A stretch of DNA of 64,000 bases from Cyrtodaria siliqua (GCA_037043455.1 JAWPHD010006775.1:62001-126000); one strand, 5' to 3'. Shown: positions 10,577 to 21,857, numbered from the stretch's first letter. The notes: generated from the sequence alone by a model not told the origin. Made by a program: numbers and translations.

Positions 10577-12421
10577 TTACGGCCTTTGGGGTTGACAGAC
10601 CTTGGAGTCTGGAGATATTGGGAGTTCCAGACGTGCTGGATAATCAACCTCCATCTCCAAGTCTCCAAATCTGTTGTGCAGTACAATCGGATCACCAGAT
10701 CCTTTTGACTGCTTCCCTAACCTGGGAGTTTTTTCCCTGCTGTCACGTCCACGTCCTTGGCAGCAGTTCTGCTTGGTGACGAACTCTTGGGAGAATTCGT
10801 CGGATTTGCCGAACTCTTGGAAGAGTTTTTCGGGTTTGGTGGACTCAGTCGATTTCGAAATAGATGAAGAAGATGCAGTAGATGTAGGAGTTGTTGCGGA
10901 TATAGTTGAAGGAGTTTTTGGCTTGGAAGTCACAAGAGGTTTGGGAGCTACAGGAGGCTTATTTAAGAGGACCACAGTTTGAGAGTCTGGATATGTTTTA
11001 GAGGATTTCTGAACAGAGAGTCGAATAGTAGCAAACTTGTCGGAGTCTATTGGCCAGATTAACACGGTCTTCGCCGCGATAGACCTGGTAACTGGTTTCT
11101 CAACCCTACTCGCATCGGCGTACGATTTGCCAGATGAAGTGGGCGGAGTAAGACTTTCGACAAGTTTTCTAGTTTCTGGGAAAGAGATATTTCTTTCTAT
11201 ATCATTTCGGACAGTCTTTCGAGAAAACCCCGTGGGCCCCCTTGCAATTAACGCAAGAGGCGGGATTTTTGCAGTTAGAGAAGTCGCTGTGACCACCCTG
11301 TTGGCCACAGCGTTCGCAAACGGCAGTTCTCTTGCATCATTTTCGATGATGCCCAAAATGTTGGCAAGAGAAACATCTCAGAGGGTTTGGGATAAAAGAG
11401 TCTACTGGTAGAATAATATGTCGAGTTTTAATCGTTTTAGGAAGAGTTGGTGTGCTGAAAGTAAGCAAAAATGTATTAGTAGGAGTGAGAATGCCACTCT
11501 GCCTTGTATTCAAACGAACTACCTCAGTCACACCTTGTGATTTGAGGTTAAGTGTCATTTCTTCAACGGTGCAGCGCTCCAGTTCCCTAGAGCGTACCAC
11601 ACCTTTTGAGGTGTTGAGGGAGATATGAGATATCACCTGAAAAACAAACACGCTAACAGACAAACGAGAAGGCAAAAGTAATAAAAAATGCAAACGACAT
11701 CACCAACACAAAAGGATTGACAATAGGGCTACCGCCTTGGAACGGTCAGTGGCAACAAAGGTTCTAGGGTGCACCAAACCTCACACTTACCCTACTGTCA
11801 TCCCATTAAAACAGGACAGCGTAAATAAAGAAATCCCCGCCATGATCTAATCTCTAACCAACAAGGCAGCATCAATAGGCAATATAAGTAAAACACAAAT
11901 ATGCTCGTGTAAATATAATACAAAAGAACAATAGCCTAGATAGCCACAATGAAGGTACTCAGTGACTTGACAGAAGCCAGAGCAACAAGAGAATAAACCA
12001 TTAAGGCCACGACAAGAAAGATCATAGACAAACATCAAACGCCACCGTCCCATTGGGTTTTAGGTAGGCGTATCATAGGGTCCACAGTCTGTCCGGTCAT
12101 CCCACCACCAAGCATGCTGTACGTTGCAAAATGATAGGGTCATAACCTCTTTTGATAAACTTTTTAACAAGTTTAACAAAGATAGTATGAAAGTGATCAT
12201 AACTTTAAAGCCATAGAGATAGCGAAAGGAGAGAGATTTGTGATAGGTCGGGATTCATCTAATGAGATACCATTAAGAAATCGAGGCCAATTCAGATGTG
12301 ATATACCAGTGTCTTAGTCAGACTCAGGGTCTGACAGAGGCCCTGGTCCATTTCTAGCACGTTTAGAACCAGAAACTAAAGTTGATGGAGTATCGGTAGT
12401 GTGTGCTTTTTTCCGTCCCAT
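10577..12421 (-). pseudogene. LINE ORF1 (CCHC nucleic-acid-binding), broken
   Basis: ORF1 starts at 12421 (MGRKKAHTTDTPSTLVSG) and breaks at a stop at 12314. It resumes in another frame as NWPRFLNGISLDESRPITNL to about 12201, is interrupted by a Penelope-like fragment (about 11640-12200), and then continues from VISHISLNTSKGVV through FSTPTLPKTIKTRHI to CFSCQHFGHHRK, the first CCHC knuckle (11337-11640). A shifted frame (10577-11356) carries the second knuckle region and a Pro/Ser/Thr-rich C-terminus. Some ORF1 sequence between the two sides of the insertion is missing. The role in the family is an RNA chaperone that coats the LINE transcript. Confidence 0.8.
11640..12200 (-). repeat. Penelope-like family fragment (b) inside LINE ORF1
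   Basis: Reads on the minus strand from the end of the RT-like coding region (ITFILSLLN, then a block matching 30978-31193) through the long 3' UTR to CCCTATTGTCAATCC and TTGTTTTTC. It lacks the last 60 or so bases of the family 3' end. ORF1 sequence of the LINE lies on both sides, so it inserted after the LINE. Confidence 0.75.
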
Positions 12422-12901
12422 AATGGGGAATTGGTATTCACTCTTCACGCTTCCCACCCACCTCGGAGTCCAACAAGGGGACATTTGCTGTGGATAACCG
12501 ACAGACAAATGCCAAGAATACGTGAAGAGTATACTCATATAAAACTAACGCATCAGACCCCCATACCACCCAGCGGACATAACCCCTCAACTAAAAGTCG
12601 AACAGCCGCACTTATGTTCCGCTTAAAAGTGGCATGAGTATAGTCATATAGCGTTCAGAAATACATGATTAGCCCTAGCGCCACCGCCATAAAGGATAAT
12701 TTTCATTATGTTTGAACAGGACAAAATAAAAAAGAAGTAAGATTTTAACGAGAGTTATTGAGAGAGATGTGAATTAAACAAGAAGCTAGGATCCCGTATA
12801 GCTGGGTGATAAACCGATTGATCAGATCGGGCCTAATCTGACCGCCCGTCTGGTTGAGGTCCAGACCAAAGTGGTGTGTTGTAACGCGGAGATTATATCT
12901 T

Positions 12902-12966
12902 CAGACTCAAAATAAAAATAAAAAAATCCTAAATTTGTTACCAGTCTTTTCTGAAAAGTTCTGAAT
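12902..12966. repeat. Right target-site duplication of LINE
   Basis: Partner of 5079-5144; same order and length within one base. It differs by an A-tract change and a few substitutions, which gives a rough sense of the age of the insertion. Confidence 0.85.
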
Positions 12967-13849
12967 CATTATGTTTGAAGCTGATAATTCAAAGGGGACT
13001 TAATGCAATATAATTGATTTGAAGGGAGTTTGAGTTGTCTCTGATAGTAGAAATATTAACAAACATAAGGGCATAAGCAATCTGGCATACAATGTCAATA
13101 ATTAAGATTAAACTAAAATATCCAGTTGAAACATTGTATACGACCTGTAATGTTATTCATGTTTCTGGAAAATTATTTCCAATTTAAATTGTATTTTAAA
13201 AGAAACCTGCGAACGTTGCCGTCCGCCATGAGCAGATTTACTTTTGGGTGGATCTTGTTTTTTTAATAGCACATATTGATATTGACGTCACACAATAAGA
13301 CTGGAAATTTCACGAACAAATCGTGCCATTGAACAATAGAAGCACATTCAAATTCAATAGATTCCCGATCTGTTTTCGGACAAACCACATATTTGTACGA
13401 ATGCAATCTAGTTTACAATATTGATCTGTGCTATTTGTGTATGTTCACATCAATTTATATCAAGTACATTACGTGGTCCGGTCTTAATTCCATTAAGCGA
13501 GGACAGATGCGCCGAAGGCGGAGCTTATCGTACTTATCGTACTTAATCGATATAGGTAATTTGTGTGCCTTTATGTATTCAATATCTTGTTTCAATTATC
13601 CTTAAAACGGAAGTGATAAGTTCAGTGAAGGAAATATAACAATAATAACCAGGTTTTCCATAGAACAACGTTTTTTGTTCAAGTTTTGGTTTTCCTGTTG
13701 ATGACCTTGTAATGTTCTGATTACACAATCAGGTATGTCAGGTTTCAAGTTTATAGCAATAGGTCATAATAGTAGTGTAAGCCGTCATTTGAAACAACAT
13801 AGTTATCTAATATATAGAGAATATTATGTCAGTGCCTTTTACTATCAAG
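12967..13849. other. No gene seen
   Basis: AT-rich sequence; a 70-codon plus-strand frame at 13393-13605 has no recognisable content. Nothing else supported. Confidence 0.4.
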
Positions 13850-14142
13850 TTTATTAGGCGAGGCTTAGAAAACGAAGAATTGCGAGGCTCTGCCGAGCCA
13901 TTCTTCGTTTTCGTGCCGAGCCAGGCAACGTTACGTGCATGACGTCAGATAACGTTACGTACAATAAATGCCGAGTGATTCCGCATAGAAAACGAAGAAT
14001 GGCGAGGCTCTGCCGAGCCATTCTTCGTTTTCGTGCCGAGCCAGGCAACGTTACGTGCATGACGTCAGATAACGTTACGTACAATATATGCCGAGTGATT
14101 CCGCATTGATTTGCTCTATTTTTTCAGTGCCTAATAAAGCAA
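13850..14142. repeat. Element with two 120-bp hairpin units
   Basis: Two adjacent 120-bp units (13867-13986 and 13987-14106), differing at only a few positions. Each holds a strong hairpin: in the second unit, arms 13988-14003 (GAAAACGAAGAATGGC) and 14017-14032 pair perfectly around a 13-nt loop. Each unit also has TGACGTCA (CRE-type palindrome) and two AACGTTACGT motifs. The pair is bracketed by TTATTAGGC (left) and GCCTAATAA (right), which looks like the ends of a small inverted-repeat element. A diverged fragment is at about 15388-15430. Confidence 0.7.
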
Positions 14143-14566
14143 AATGTAATAGGTCACCCCTTTATTAGGCAGAAAAGTGCATATCTGCATGATTAAAGAG
14201 AATAAGAGAAAGAGACAGCATAATGTTATGAACACACGTTATTAGCACATAAAGTACACAACACTTAATATGTAAATATGACCAGCTGGCATGTCTTGGA
14301 ATTAAAATGTGTGGATGTGTTCTGTTCATTCTTCATGCATTAACGATATGTAGTATGTGTTTGTTCTTTTGGTAGCATAATAAGAGTTTGCCAGAAACAA
14401 AATACAAAATTTGTCACGCGGCGCTTCTGGGCATATATTGGCAAGAACATTCAGGATAAACAGACCTTTACATTTGTGCGCAATTGTTAAAATTTACAAT
14501 CATATAATTGTACAGAAGCACCACAAATTATACGTGATTATTTTATCATTTTACTTTTGACCGTTC
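14143..14566. other. No gene seen
   Basis: AT-rich; one more TTTATTAGGC motif at about 14160 echoes the neighbouring hairpin element. Confidence 0.4.
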
Positions 14567-14750
14567 CAAGGCGATAGCCCTATTGTCAACCCTTTTGTGT
14601 TTGTGATGTCGTTGTTTGTATTTATTATTACTTTTGCCTTCTTGTTTGTCTGTTTGCGTGTTTGTTTTTGTGTTTTGTGGTTGACTGTCCTCCTTGAATG
14701 CTACTTTTCCTGTCCGATCTTTTTATATTTCTTTACACTCTAGGGTATAA
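14567..14750 (+). repeat. Penelope-like family 3' end fragment (c)
   Basis: Begins at GACCGTTCCAAGGCG and runs to the shared 3' terminus CCGATCTTTTTATATTTCTTT. 5' truncated. Confidence 0.75.
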
Positions 14751-14964
14751 CGCAATCCTATCAATGAAAGAGACTAATACTTTTTTTTTTTTTAAAGATT
14801 TCAAGGATTCAATACTTTTTCACAGATTCTCGTGTAATCCAAATAAAAGGTGCCTATAATTCCCTGTAAAACTGCAATTTTTTAAAGTGTATGATGCAGG
14901 CAACATGATCCAGCTATAGACCTGGTAGCGCTTTTACATACTAAAGAAATGTAATCAATAATAA

Positions 14965-15124
14965 ATGCTGATAAAGGTGATCCTTTAGGAGCAACAAACA
15001 CAATTAAGAGAATAAAGCAGCATACTCGGTTTTATTGAGTCTGTTCATGAGAAGTAATGAAAGAAGCAACACCTCTCACGCCCCCTAGCACCGGCTTAAG
15101 CGGTATTCTACTTCAAAACCACCC
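14965..15124. repeat. 160-bp dispersed repeat, copy 1
   Basis: Nearly the same as 20676-20835 (same order: GATAAAGGTGATCCTTT, TTATTGAGTCTGTTCATGAG, CACGCCCCCTAGCACC, GGTATTCTACTTCAAA). Shorter relatives lie at about 20330-20465 and 19895-20020. No coding capacity. Confidence 0.75.
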
Positions 15125-16128
15125 AACGGTTATGATAACTTTCTTCTTTTTAAAGCTATAACTATCAAAGTACCCGTTTTATGAAAACCAGGTCAATAGG
15201 AAAAGCTTCATTTTAGCTAAAAATAAAAATGTAATCGAATGCAAGTTCCGTTGTATTCACATTGCCTTTAAAAATACTGTCTAGTTTGTGTAATAGAGTA
15301 CTATGTACTTGTGCTCTTGACTATGAATGAAGTTGAGTGCATATTTAGATATATATAGAGTATTATATCAATATCTTGTAACATCCACTTTATTAGAAAA
15401 TGAACAAAGAATGACGAGGCTGTGAAGAGATGCTCTTATTGTTTGTGTCATGCTTATTTCGATAGTAAACGTCACAGACATTTTATACTATTTACATATA
15501 GATTACCCACTCCATGGTACATGTAACTGCCAAATACATTGTGTCGTATTTTTTCTGTTTTTAGATGTTTTTGCTAATTGGACCTATTGTTCTCCTTTCT
15601 TTTTTATTAGCATTGATTTAGCAGACAATTTCTACTTGTTCAGTTTCTCTATAGACAGTTGTCCTTTCGGAAATTTCAACTGACAATAATGTATTACCAG
15701 TTTGGTTATGTCAGTATTTATACTGTCGGTAAGATTAATACAATCAGACAGAATTGATTCATTATTACTCGATTATCAATCACATTTAACAATACAGAGA
15801 GGGTCAACGTTACTAATGTTTTGCATAGGGACATCGTTCTTGTCATGTGTATTTAGTATTGTCCTGTCCTACCCATGTATCCATAATGGTAGTTAGCGTG
15901 ATGAGCTGGTTTTTGATAAGTCATTGAGTACATTTGTGGTGGCTTTCTGTGTGTCATTTTGTTATATCCGTATATACATGATCGCAATGGTCTTAAGTTT
16001 GTTTCAAATAATCTGGTGGACATTCTTATAACATACTTCCCTCTGTAGTTATAGTTTTATTTTTAATACGGTAAGCGCTTTAAGTAAAAATAAATATTAG
16101 CAGTCTCTAAAAATAGGTTTATACATAC
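15125..16128. other. Intron sequence, no gene seen
   Basis: Lies downstream of the second GPCR exon on the minus strand, so it is part of that gene's next intron. A few short plus-strand frames (15450-15896) are rich in hydrophobic residues because the DNA is T-rich; no domain is visible. Confidence 0.5.
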
Positions 16129-16199
16129 CAAGCAGTAATATCAGAACGTCGGAAATGGCAAGACTAATCAGATAGTAGTTCGTTGCTGTATGCATATAC
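16129..16199 (-). CDS. Neuropeptide GPCR, exon 2 (TM2)
   Basis: A 71-bp exon with clear splice sites on the minus strand: acceptor CTTCCAG before 16199 and donor GTATGT after 16129. It encodes YMHTATNYYLISLAISDVL followed by ILLL and one base of a Gly codon. HTATNYYL-SLA-SD is the intracellular loop 1 and TM2 signature of CAPA, pyrokinin and neuromedin-U-type receptors, including the TM2 Asp. The phase fits exon 1: AG from 49595 plus G from 16199 makes the Arg after VVITRN. No further exon (TM3 onward) is found down to base 1, so the rest lies outside the window. The exon is too short to be seen as a long reading frame. Confidence 0.85.
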
Positions 16200-16288
16200 C
16201 TGGAAGAGAAAACGATAAAAATACTAAAGGGACACGCGTCAATCATGCTTTCGTGTCAACCAAATTAACTTGAATGCTCGAATTGCGA

Positions 16289-16515
16289 TGACAGTAGGGT
16301 AAGTGTGAGGTTTGGTGCACTCTCGAACCTGGTTTAAACTCCCAGCGGCATTTTTTGCCACTGACCGTTCCAAGGCGGTTGCTCTAATGTCAACCCTTTT
16401 GTGTTTGTGCTATCTTTTTTGGCCTTTTATTCATCTGTAAATGTGTTCATTGTTTCAGTGTGTGTTGACTGTCATCCTTGAATGCTGCTTTTCCTGTTCG
16501 ATTTTTATTTCTATA
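16289..16515 (+). repeat. Penelope-like family 3' UTR fragment (d)
   Basis: From GATGACAGTAGGGTAAGTGT to CCTGTTCGATTTTTATTTC, matching the shared 3' UTR; 5' truncated. Confidence 0.75.
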
Positions 16516-17100
16516 TCTATATATTGTAAGGAGTAGAACCAAAAGAAAAACAAAATAAAGCACTTACACATAGAAATAAATGTCACACTGTTTAACTGTA
16601 ACAATACAAAAAGCGTAGTTTTGACAGTAGAATAAAAGTAACTACCTCAGCTAGTGAAATATATCAATCATCGGAGTAAGACAGTTTGCGGACCCAGAAT
16701 GTATGTCAGATTATTTGTTTTGTATTGATATATGAAGATTCAACGGATCATCAGTGCTTAGAACAAGTAAAATGTTTTGATTGGCTAACTAACTGAATTT
16801 CGGTGATGGTTAATATGATACAGATGCATGCATTTGTTCCTTTTTACATTATCAGTCAATGTATTTTGTTTAGCAATTAAATTTCCTTCAGCAACTTCGC
16901 ATTTAAATACACTGTTGGTTACTGTGTTTTCTTTGTTGTGAACATACAGTCTACTTCATAATACAGGCCGTTTGTTTCGACATTAAAGGGAGAAACAGAC
17001 GGTTCGTATTACGATTTCTGTAGGTAAAACGTGATTATACTTGTCAGCACACGAACACTTCACAAAAGCAATCGTTGTTCATCTCATTCGCGATAATGAC
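16516..17100. other. No gene; imperfect hairpin near 16960
   Basis: AT-rich. An imperfect hairpin lies at about 16960-17010 (CCGTTTGTTTC pairing with GAGAAACAGACGG). Nothing else recognised. Confidence 0.4.
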
Positions 17101-17226
17101 ATGCTCATCAATAATATTGTATGTTTTAATAAACGGTGAATGGTTTTATCTGGTAACTCGATTCAATGATTTACCAAATAAAAAACATTCACCGTTTAGC
17201 TAAACATACACTATTATTAATGAGCT
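17101..17226. repeat. Foldback (palindromic) MITE
   Basis: The left arm (CTCATCAATAATATTGTATG ... AAACGGTGAATG) and the right arm (CATTCACCGTTT ... CATACACTATTATTAATGAG) are imperfect reverse complements of about 55-60 bp around a short loop near 17160. No coding capacity. Confidence 0.7.
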
Positions 17227-17242
17227 ATTATTAATTATTATA

Positions 17243-17829
17243 GGAAATATGACCCTATCATTTTGCAATGTACTACATGCTTGGTGGTGAACCCTTTTAC
17301 AGTTCGCCACTATGCTTTCCTCTTTAATTGTACGATGACCGGACAGACTGTGGACCCTATGATGTCGCCTACCTAAAGCTCATTGGGACGGTGGCGTTTG
17401 ATGTTTATCTATGATCTTCTCTTGTCGTGCCGTTAATAATTTATTCTCTTGTTGCTCTGGCTTCTGCCAAGTGATCGAGAACCTTCATTGTGGCTTTCTA
17501 GGCTACTGTGTTTTTGTATTATATTTACACGAGCATATTTGTGCTTTCCTTATTGGTTAGAGATTAGATCATGGCGGTGATTTCTTTATTTACACTGTCC
17601 TGTTTTAATGGGATGACAGTAGGATAAGTGTGAGGTTTGGTGCAAATTATGACCGGTTTAAACCCCAGTGGCCTTTGTTGCCACCGACTGTTCCAAGCCC
17701 TATTGTCAACCCTTTTGTGTTTGTCGTTTGTGATGTCGTTTACATTTTTTATTACTTTAGCCATCTCGTGTTTGTTTTTGTGTTTTGTGGTTGACAGTCG
17801 TCCTTGAATGCTGCTTTCCCTGTCTGATA
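17243..17829 (+). repeat. Penelope-like family fragment (e)
   Basis: The first 135 bp encode the C-terminus of the RT-like protein (YDPIILQCTTCLVVNPFTVRH, then FLFNCTMTGQTVDPMMSPT and a stop near 17376). The complete 3' UTR follows, ending at TGTCTGA, where the sequence joins the LINE 3' end at about 17830. Confidence 0.8.
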
Positions 17830-18590
17830 AACTCCATTCAATTAAACCGATACTCGGAGAATGGCGTTCTTCTAGTAGACCCATTCCTCGAGAAGAAGTT
17901 ATCCTAGCCCGGTGCAGGATAGGGCATACACGTTATACTCATTCATATTTATTACAAGGTGAGCAATTACCAGAATGTATACCCTGCTTTGCACCGTTAA
18001 CGGTCAAACAAATCTTGTTGGAATGTGTAAACTTTGATCCTATGCGTCAAAGGTACAACAATGTCAATATTAGCAAAGCGTTTTTTGATTCAATAGATTT
18101 TAGTCTTGTTTTAGATTTCCTGAAAGAAATCAGACTATATAAATCATTATAATAATCAGACTTTATAAATCGTTATAATATGTTCTTATATATACATACT
18201 TGTTTATAAACCCGTTGACTGGCATTTGTTGATTTATATTTATACATAGTTTATATTACTACCATATCATCCCGTATTTGTAAATAGTTTTATCTTTATA
18301 TATTTACATTAAATTTTATTGAATACTTCATTTCTTCATCTTTCATCAGTTTTTGTGCACAATTTGACCATTTTTTGTGTCGACGTGCCGTAGACATCAT
18401 TCATTCATTCATTCATTCATCCATTCATTCATTCATTCATTCATTCATTCATTCATTCATTCATTCATTCATTCATTCATTCATTCATTCATTCATTCAT
18501 TCATTCATTCCATTCCATTCCATTCCATTCCATTCCATTCATTCATTCATTCATTCATTCCATTCCATTCCATTCCATTCCATTCCTTGA
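17830..18590 (+). mobile_element. LINE 3' end, second copy of the ATTC-tailed family
   Basis: Encodes the C-terminal region of ORF2 (LHSIKPILGEWRSSSRPI, RCRIGHTRYTHSYLLQGEQL, then a Cys-rich end with ECIPCF and ILLEC; stop at about 18150). The same 3' UTR as 5145-5566 follows, ending at GTGTCGACGTGCCGTAGACAT and then an expanded ATTC tail. Strongly 5' truncated. The finger segment here is in one frame, so it is less damaged than the copy at 5.5 kb. Confidence 0.85.
18399..18590 (+). repeat. ATTC/CATTC microsatellite grown from LINE tail
   Basis: About 190 bp: a long run of ATTC tetramers (one CATC variant near 18420), a block of CATTC pentamers, a few tetramers and another pentamer block. 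It starts exactly where the LINE 3' UTR stops; the other copy has only three to four ATTC units at this place. Confidence 0.9.
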
Positions 18591-18700
18591 TCCTTGTTTA
18601 AACCACCAGCTGCCTTTTTTGCCACTGACCGTCCCAAGGCGGTAGCCCTATTGTCAACCCTTTTGTGTTTGTGATGTCTAATTTGGCATTTTGTTCATCT
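18591..18700 (+). repeat. Penelope-like family 3' UTR fragment (f)
   Basis: GTTTAAACCACCAGC to GTGTTTGTGATGTC matches the shared 3' UTR; truncated on both sides. Confidence 0.65.
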
Positions 18701-19238
18701 TTAAACCGAGAATGCAATATTTCGTATTTATCGTGTTCGGCAGTTTCTAAAGGTCCACTTTCTAACTGTTTTATATAGCACAGTGGCGTTGCTTGTGCCG
18801 GGTGGCGGTAGTAAAACGTCACCCCGCGGGTGCAGTCTGGACTGTTATTCACTCGATCTTTGTAGATCACTGTTCCTGATACTTATATTTAGATATCGGT
18901 GGTACATGTACATCTCAAATGTTTTTGTTTTCTTGCTTAAATTTCGATTCGGTGTTTCCAATACTCCGGCCGATAAAGGCTCTAGGTATTGTTTAACCAC
19001 CCATAGGATATGTTGTCTGCTTTTCAATTTAGTATTTTGACTGTTACTTGTGATGCGCAGGCTTCATAACCGCTGCTCCCAACTAAATTTCATTTTGTTT
19101 ATTTCGCTCTTCGGAGTATATAATTTTGTAATATATTGGGACCATACGCCACTGGAAATGGACTAATGGCAGTAAATATGGCATGCCCACCGCCATATGC
19201 ATGCCACCTTTGGGATGGTTACAATTATGTACTATCGA
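18695..19238. repeat. Dispersed repeat relative, otherwise no gene
   Basis: 18695-18780 is a relative of the 19.3-kb repeat arm (AATATTTCGTATTTATCGTG, TCTAAAGGTCCACTTTC). The rest to 19238 shows no gene; short frames on both strands have no recognisable content. Confidence 0.5.
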
Positions 19239-20162
19239 TTTTATAAATATTGAGTTCTGCTCAACCCGGGGATAGGAAGCGTGTATCGGTAGCAAGCATA
19301 TTTCACTACCGTTCATGAACCGTCTCAATGAAACCGAGACTGCAATATTTTGTATTTATTGTGTTCGGCCTCAAAGGTTTTCAAAGGTCCACTTTCATAC
19401 TCTTTTAAAGTTGTTCTATGTTTCTGTGTGTGTTTGTGGTTGACTGTCGTCCTTGCATGCTCCTCTTTCAGTTCGATTTTTTTATATCCGTATCTATAGT
19501 CTATGCTTTGTATTTAGCACGATAAAATTAACCATTGTGTCGGTTATTGGGATATGCCATAAAGGCATTTGCATTATAACCTTTTGCGAATAGTTCATAG
19601 GATACACGTAAACACTTTTCTACGGATTTCTTACCAGTCCTGCATTTTGTCTCTGGATTGTGGACGTATCCAGAACATGATTCTTACCTTCTTCGCAACC
19701 ATGTTTGGAATGAAATTTAAAAAAGGTGCCACAACCAAGCTTGGACTGATGCCAATGTGATGCATGTGTATACTCTGGGCCATCCTCGCAACGTCACTCG
19801 TGTACACCCGTTAAATATGATAAATACGAAATATTGCAGTCTTGTCCCTGTTAGAGTCTGCAACACATATTTGGTTTATGTAGTATCTGTTTACTTACGA
19901 CAACAAGTAAATAGCATTCCTGAGAAGAACATATACACAGAAGAGAGAAAAGTAGCAGATTGTGTTAGATTTACTCTGTTCATGACCTAACAGATTAAGT
20001 AGTATTCTACTTTAAAAAAGAGTTTGAGAGTGGACCTTTGGAAACGGCCGAACACGACACATACGAAATATTGAGACTGTTCATGAACGGTAGTGAAATA
20101 TGCTAGCTACCGCTCACGCCCTCTAGCCCCGGGTTGAGCAGAACTCAATATTCATAAAACCA
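19239..20162. repeat. Foldback element with about 170-bp arms
   Basis: The left arm (19239-19410: TTATAAATATTGAGTTCTGC ... TCAAAGGTCCACTTTC) recurs in reverse complement at 20005-20162. The arms differ by point changes and small indels. Between them are a Penelope-like 3' end (19416-19490) and unrecognised sequence. No transposase visible. Confidence 0.65.
19416..19490 (+). repeat. Penelope-like family 3' terminus fragment (g)
   Basis: GTGTTTGTGGTTGACTGTCG to CAGTTCGATTTTTTTATATC, the last 75 bp of the family. Confidence 0.6.
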
Positions 20163-20675
20163 TTAGTAATATAATCAATAATTATAGCCGCAAAGATTGG
20201 GCTTTATCCCAAAATACCAATAAGTAAAATCTCTACTGATTTGTAGACTGGGTGATTTTTTTATAGACGCCACACAGCACTTAACAAACGCTAGCTACTG
20301 TAAATGTCAATAAATATAAAATTAGAGCATCCGTTGGTAGCAACATATAAAAACAAGATAGAAAAGTAGCAGACTGGGTTTTATTGAGTCTGGTCATAAG
20401 AAGCAATGTAAGGTGCAGCACCAATCACTTCTCCTAGCACCTACTTAAACTATATAATACAGTAATGCCAGAATGATTTCATTTTGTATGAGTTTTGTCT
20501 TCGATCTACAACACCTATTAGGTTAAAACTACTTGAGCGATCATTTTCTAAATCGTACAGTTTTGGAATGGTACAATAGATATGTTTAGACATTGAAAAT
20601 TCAATTTAGAGATCAGCAAATAGCAAGGTCAAATCTAAGAACATGGTCCTACTATACTGATTTCAGTCATAATAA
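20163..20675. other. No gene; partial dispersed repeat
   Basis: 20330-20465 is a diverged relative of the 160-bp repeat at 14965 and 20676. Nothing else recognised. Confidence 0.4.
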
Positions 20676-20835
20676 ATACTGATAAAGGTGATCCTTTGGG
20701 AGAAAAAAAACGCAATTAAGAGAATAAAGCAGCAGACTCGTTTTTATTGAGTCTGTTCATGAGAAGTAATGAAAGAAGCAATACCTCTCACGCCCCCTAG
20801 CACCGGCTTAAGCGGTATTCTACTTCAAAGCCACC
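20676..20835. repeat. 160-bp dispersed repeat, copy 2
   Basis: Same orientation as the copy at 14965-15124 and highly similar by eye over the whole length. Confidence 0.75.
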
Positions 20836-21857
20836 TATATTTGGCTCGTTGGTCCCAAAGGATCAGTAAAAATAACACTAATAAGTTTAGACAAGAGATC
20901 AGTGCACTGACACAAGAATGACTCAAATATTTGTCAGAGACCTCGTTAAACTAATTTATCAGAAACAACCTAAACAGGAAACAATGCGACCTATATGTTA
21001 GGTCTCAAGTTTGTTGAGATATGTTTGCGACATTCATTTTCCATTGTCAAGGCCACACATTATGTATATGACATAAGTGGCATAACTTAAGGGTAAACAA
21101 ACAGTGAACATTGCATTTGAGATTGTTTTATTTCCTTAGTCTGACATCTGCTCCCATCTTCTCCTATGCAGATCAAAGTAGCCAGAGGCTGACCAACTGT
21201 CGGATAGATGCGATTTTATTGAATATATTGACTTACACTTGATATTTTAGGTGACTTTACTCATTGTTTGACGAGTTCTCGATTACATTTCTTCCCTCCT
21301 GTTGTAGTTCCGAATTATGATGCTCTGGCCATCGGTATCTTTGATTTAATTAACGTTCACTGTCATCTACTCTTATAAATTACGCATCTGATATTCTTAA
21401 TCTACAATATTGTATTTTGTTGCCAGTTAGGTCATTTACTGAGCCGCCTTCACCTTCACCGACACTGGCTTAATCATCTTTAGCGTGATGCCTTTTCGGC
21501 ATGACTAAAATGGGCGCGTAAGTAAAGTGTAAAGTCGACTTTGCAACTACACAATACAGCATGTAATGCATCGATGACTAAATGGACACTTAGTTTGAAA
21601 TTTCAGATTGTATGGATACACAGCATTAAGAACAATATCAGCTTCAAGTCTGTACAAGTTGTAGTATGAACCATTCTTATATGTCTCGAACTACTTTTGA
21701 AGCATGTATTTATCTTCCACGAGCAGCATGAACTGTGAAGCTAACTAAAACGACAACACGTGCATATAGATAATTATTATCATTTTATATTGCATATTTG
21801 TCTGTGATTTGTATAGGAAATACTGGGAATAGAAAAGCTATATCTACTCGTTTGCTC
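20836..21857. other. No gene seen
   Basis: AT-rich sequence without a recognisable feature. Confidence 0.4.

Larger units (their letters stand above)
5145..12901 (-). mobile_element. Near full-length LINE with nested insertions
   Basis: One non-LTR retrotransposon on the minus strand: 5' UTR (about 12422-12901), ORF1 with CCHC knuckles, ORF2 with APE-type endonuclease, RT and RNase H, a 3' UTR, and a short ATTC tail (GAATGAATGAATG on the plus strand next to the left duplication). A hAT element (6368-8025) and a Penelope-like fragment (about 11640-12200) interrupt it. Without them it is about 5.5 kb. ORF1 plus APE plus RNase H fits the I/Jockey-type superfamily. Many frameshifts and stops show that it is dead. 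The 66-bp flanking duplication proves the limits. A 3' end of the same family lies at 17830-18590. Confidence 0.9.

Noticed and set aside
10543..11411. Plus-strand frames of 78-124 codons
   Set aside because: Shadows of the LINE ORF1 on the minus strand.
13854..14084. 76-codon frame with internal repeats
   Set aside because: Pure read-through of the 120-bp tandem hairpin units.
18375..18601. His/Ser/Phe-rich repeat proteins
   Set aside because: Translations of the ATTC microsatellite in different frames.
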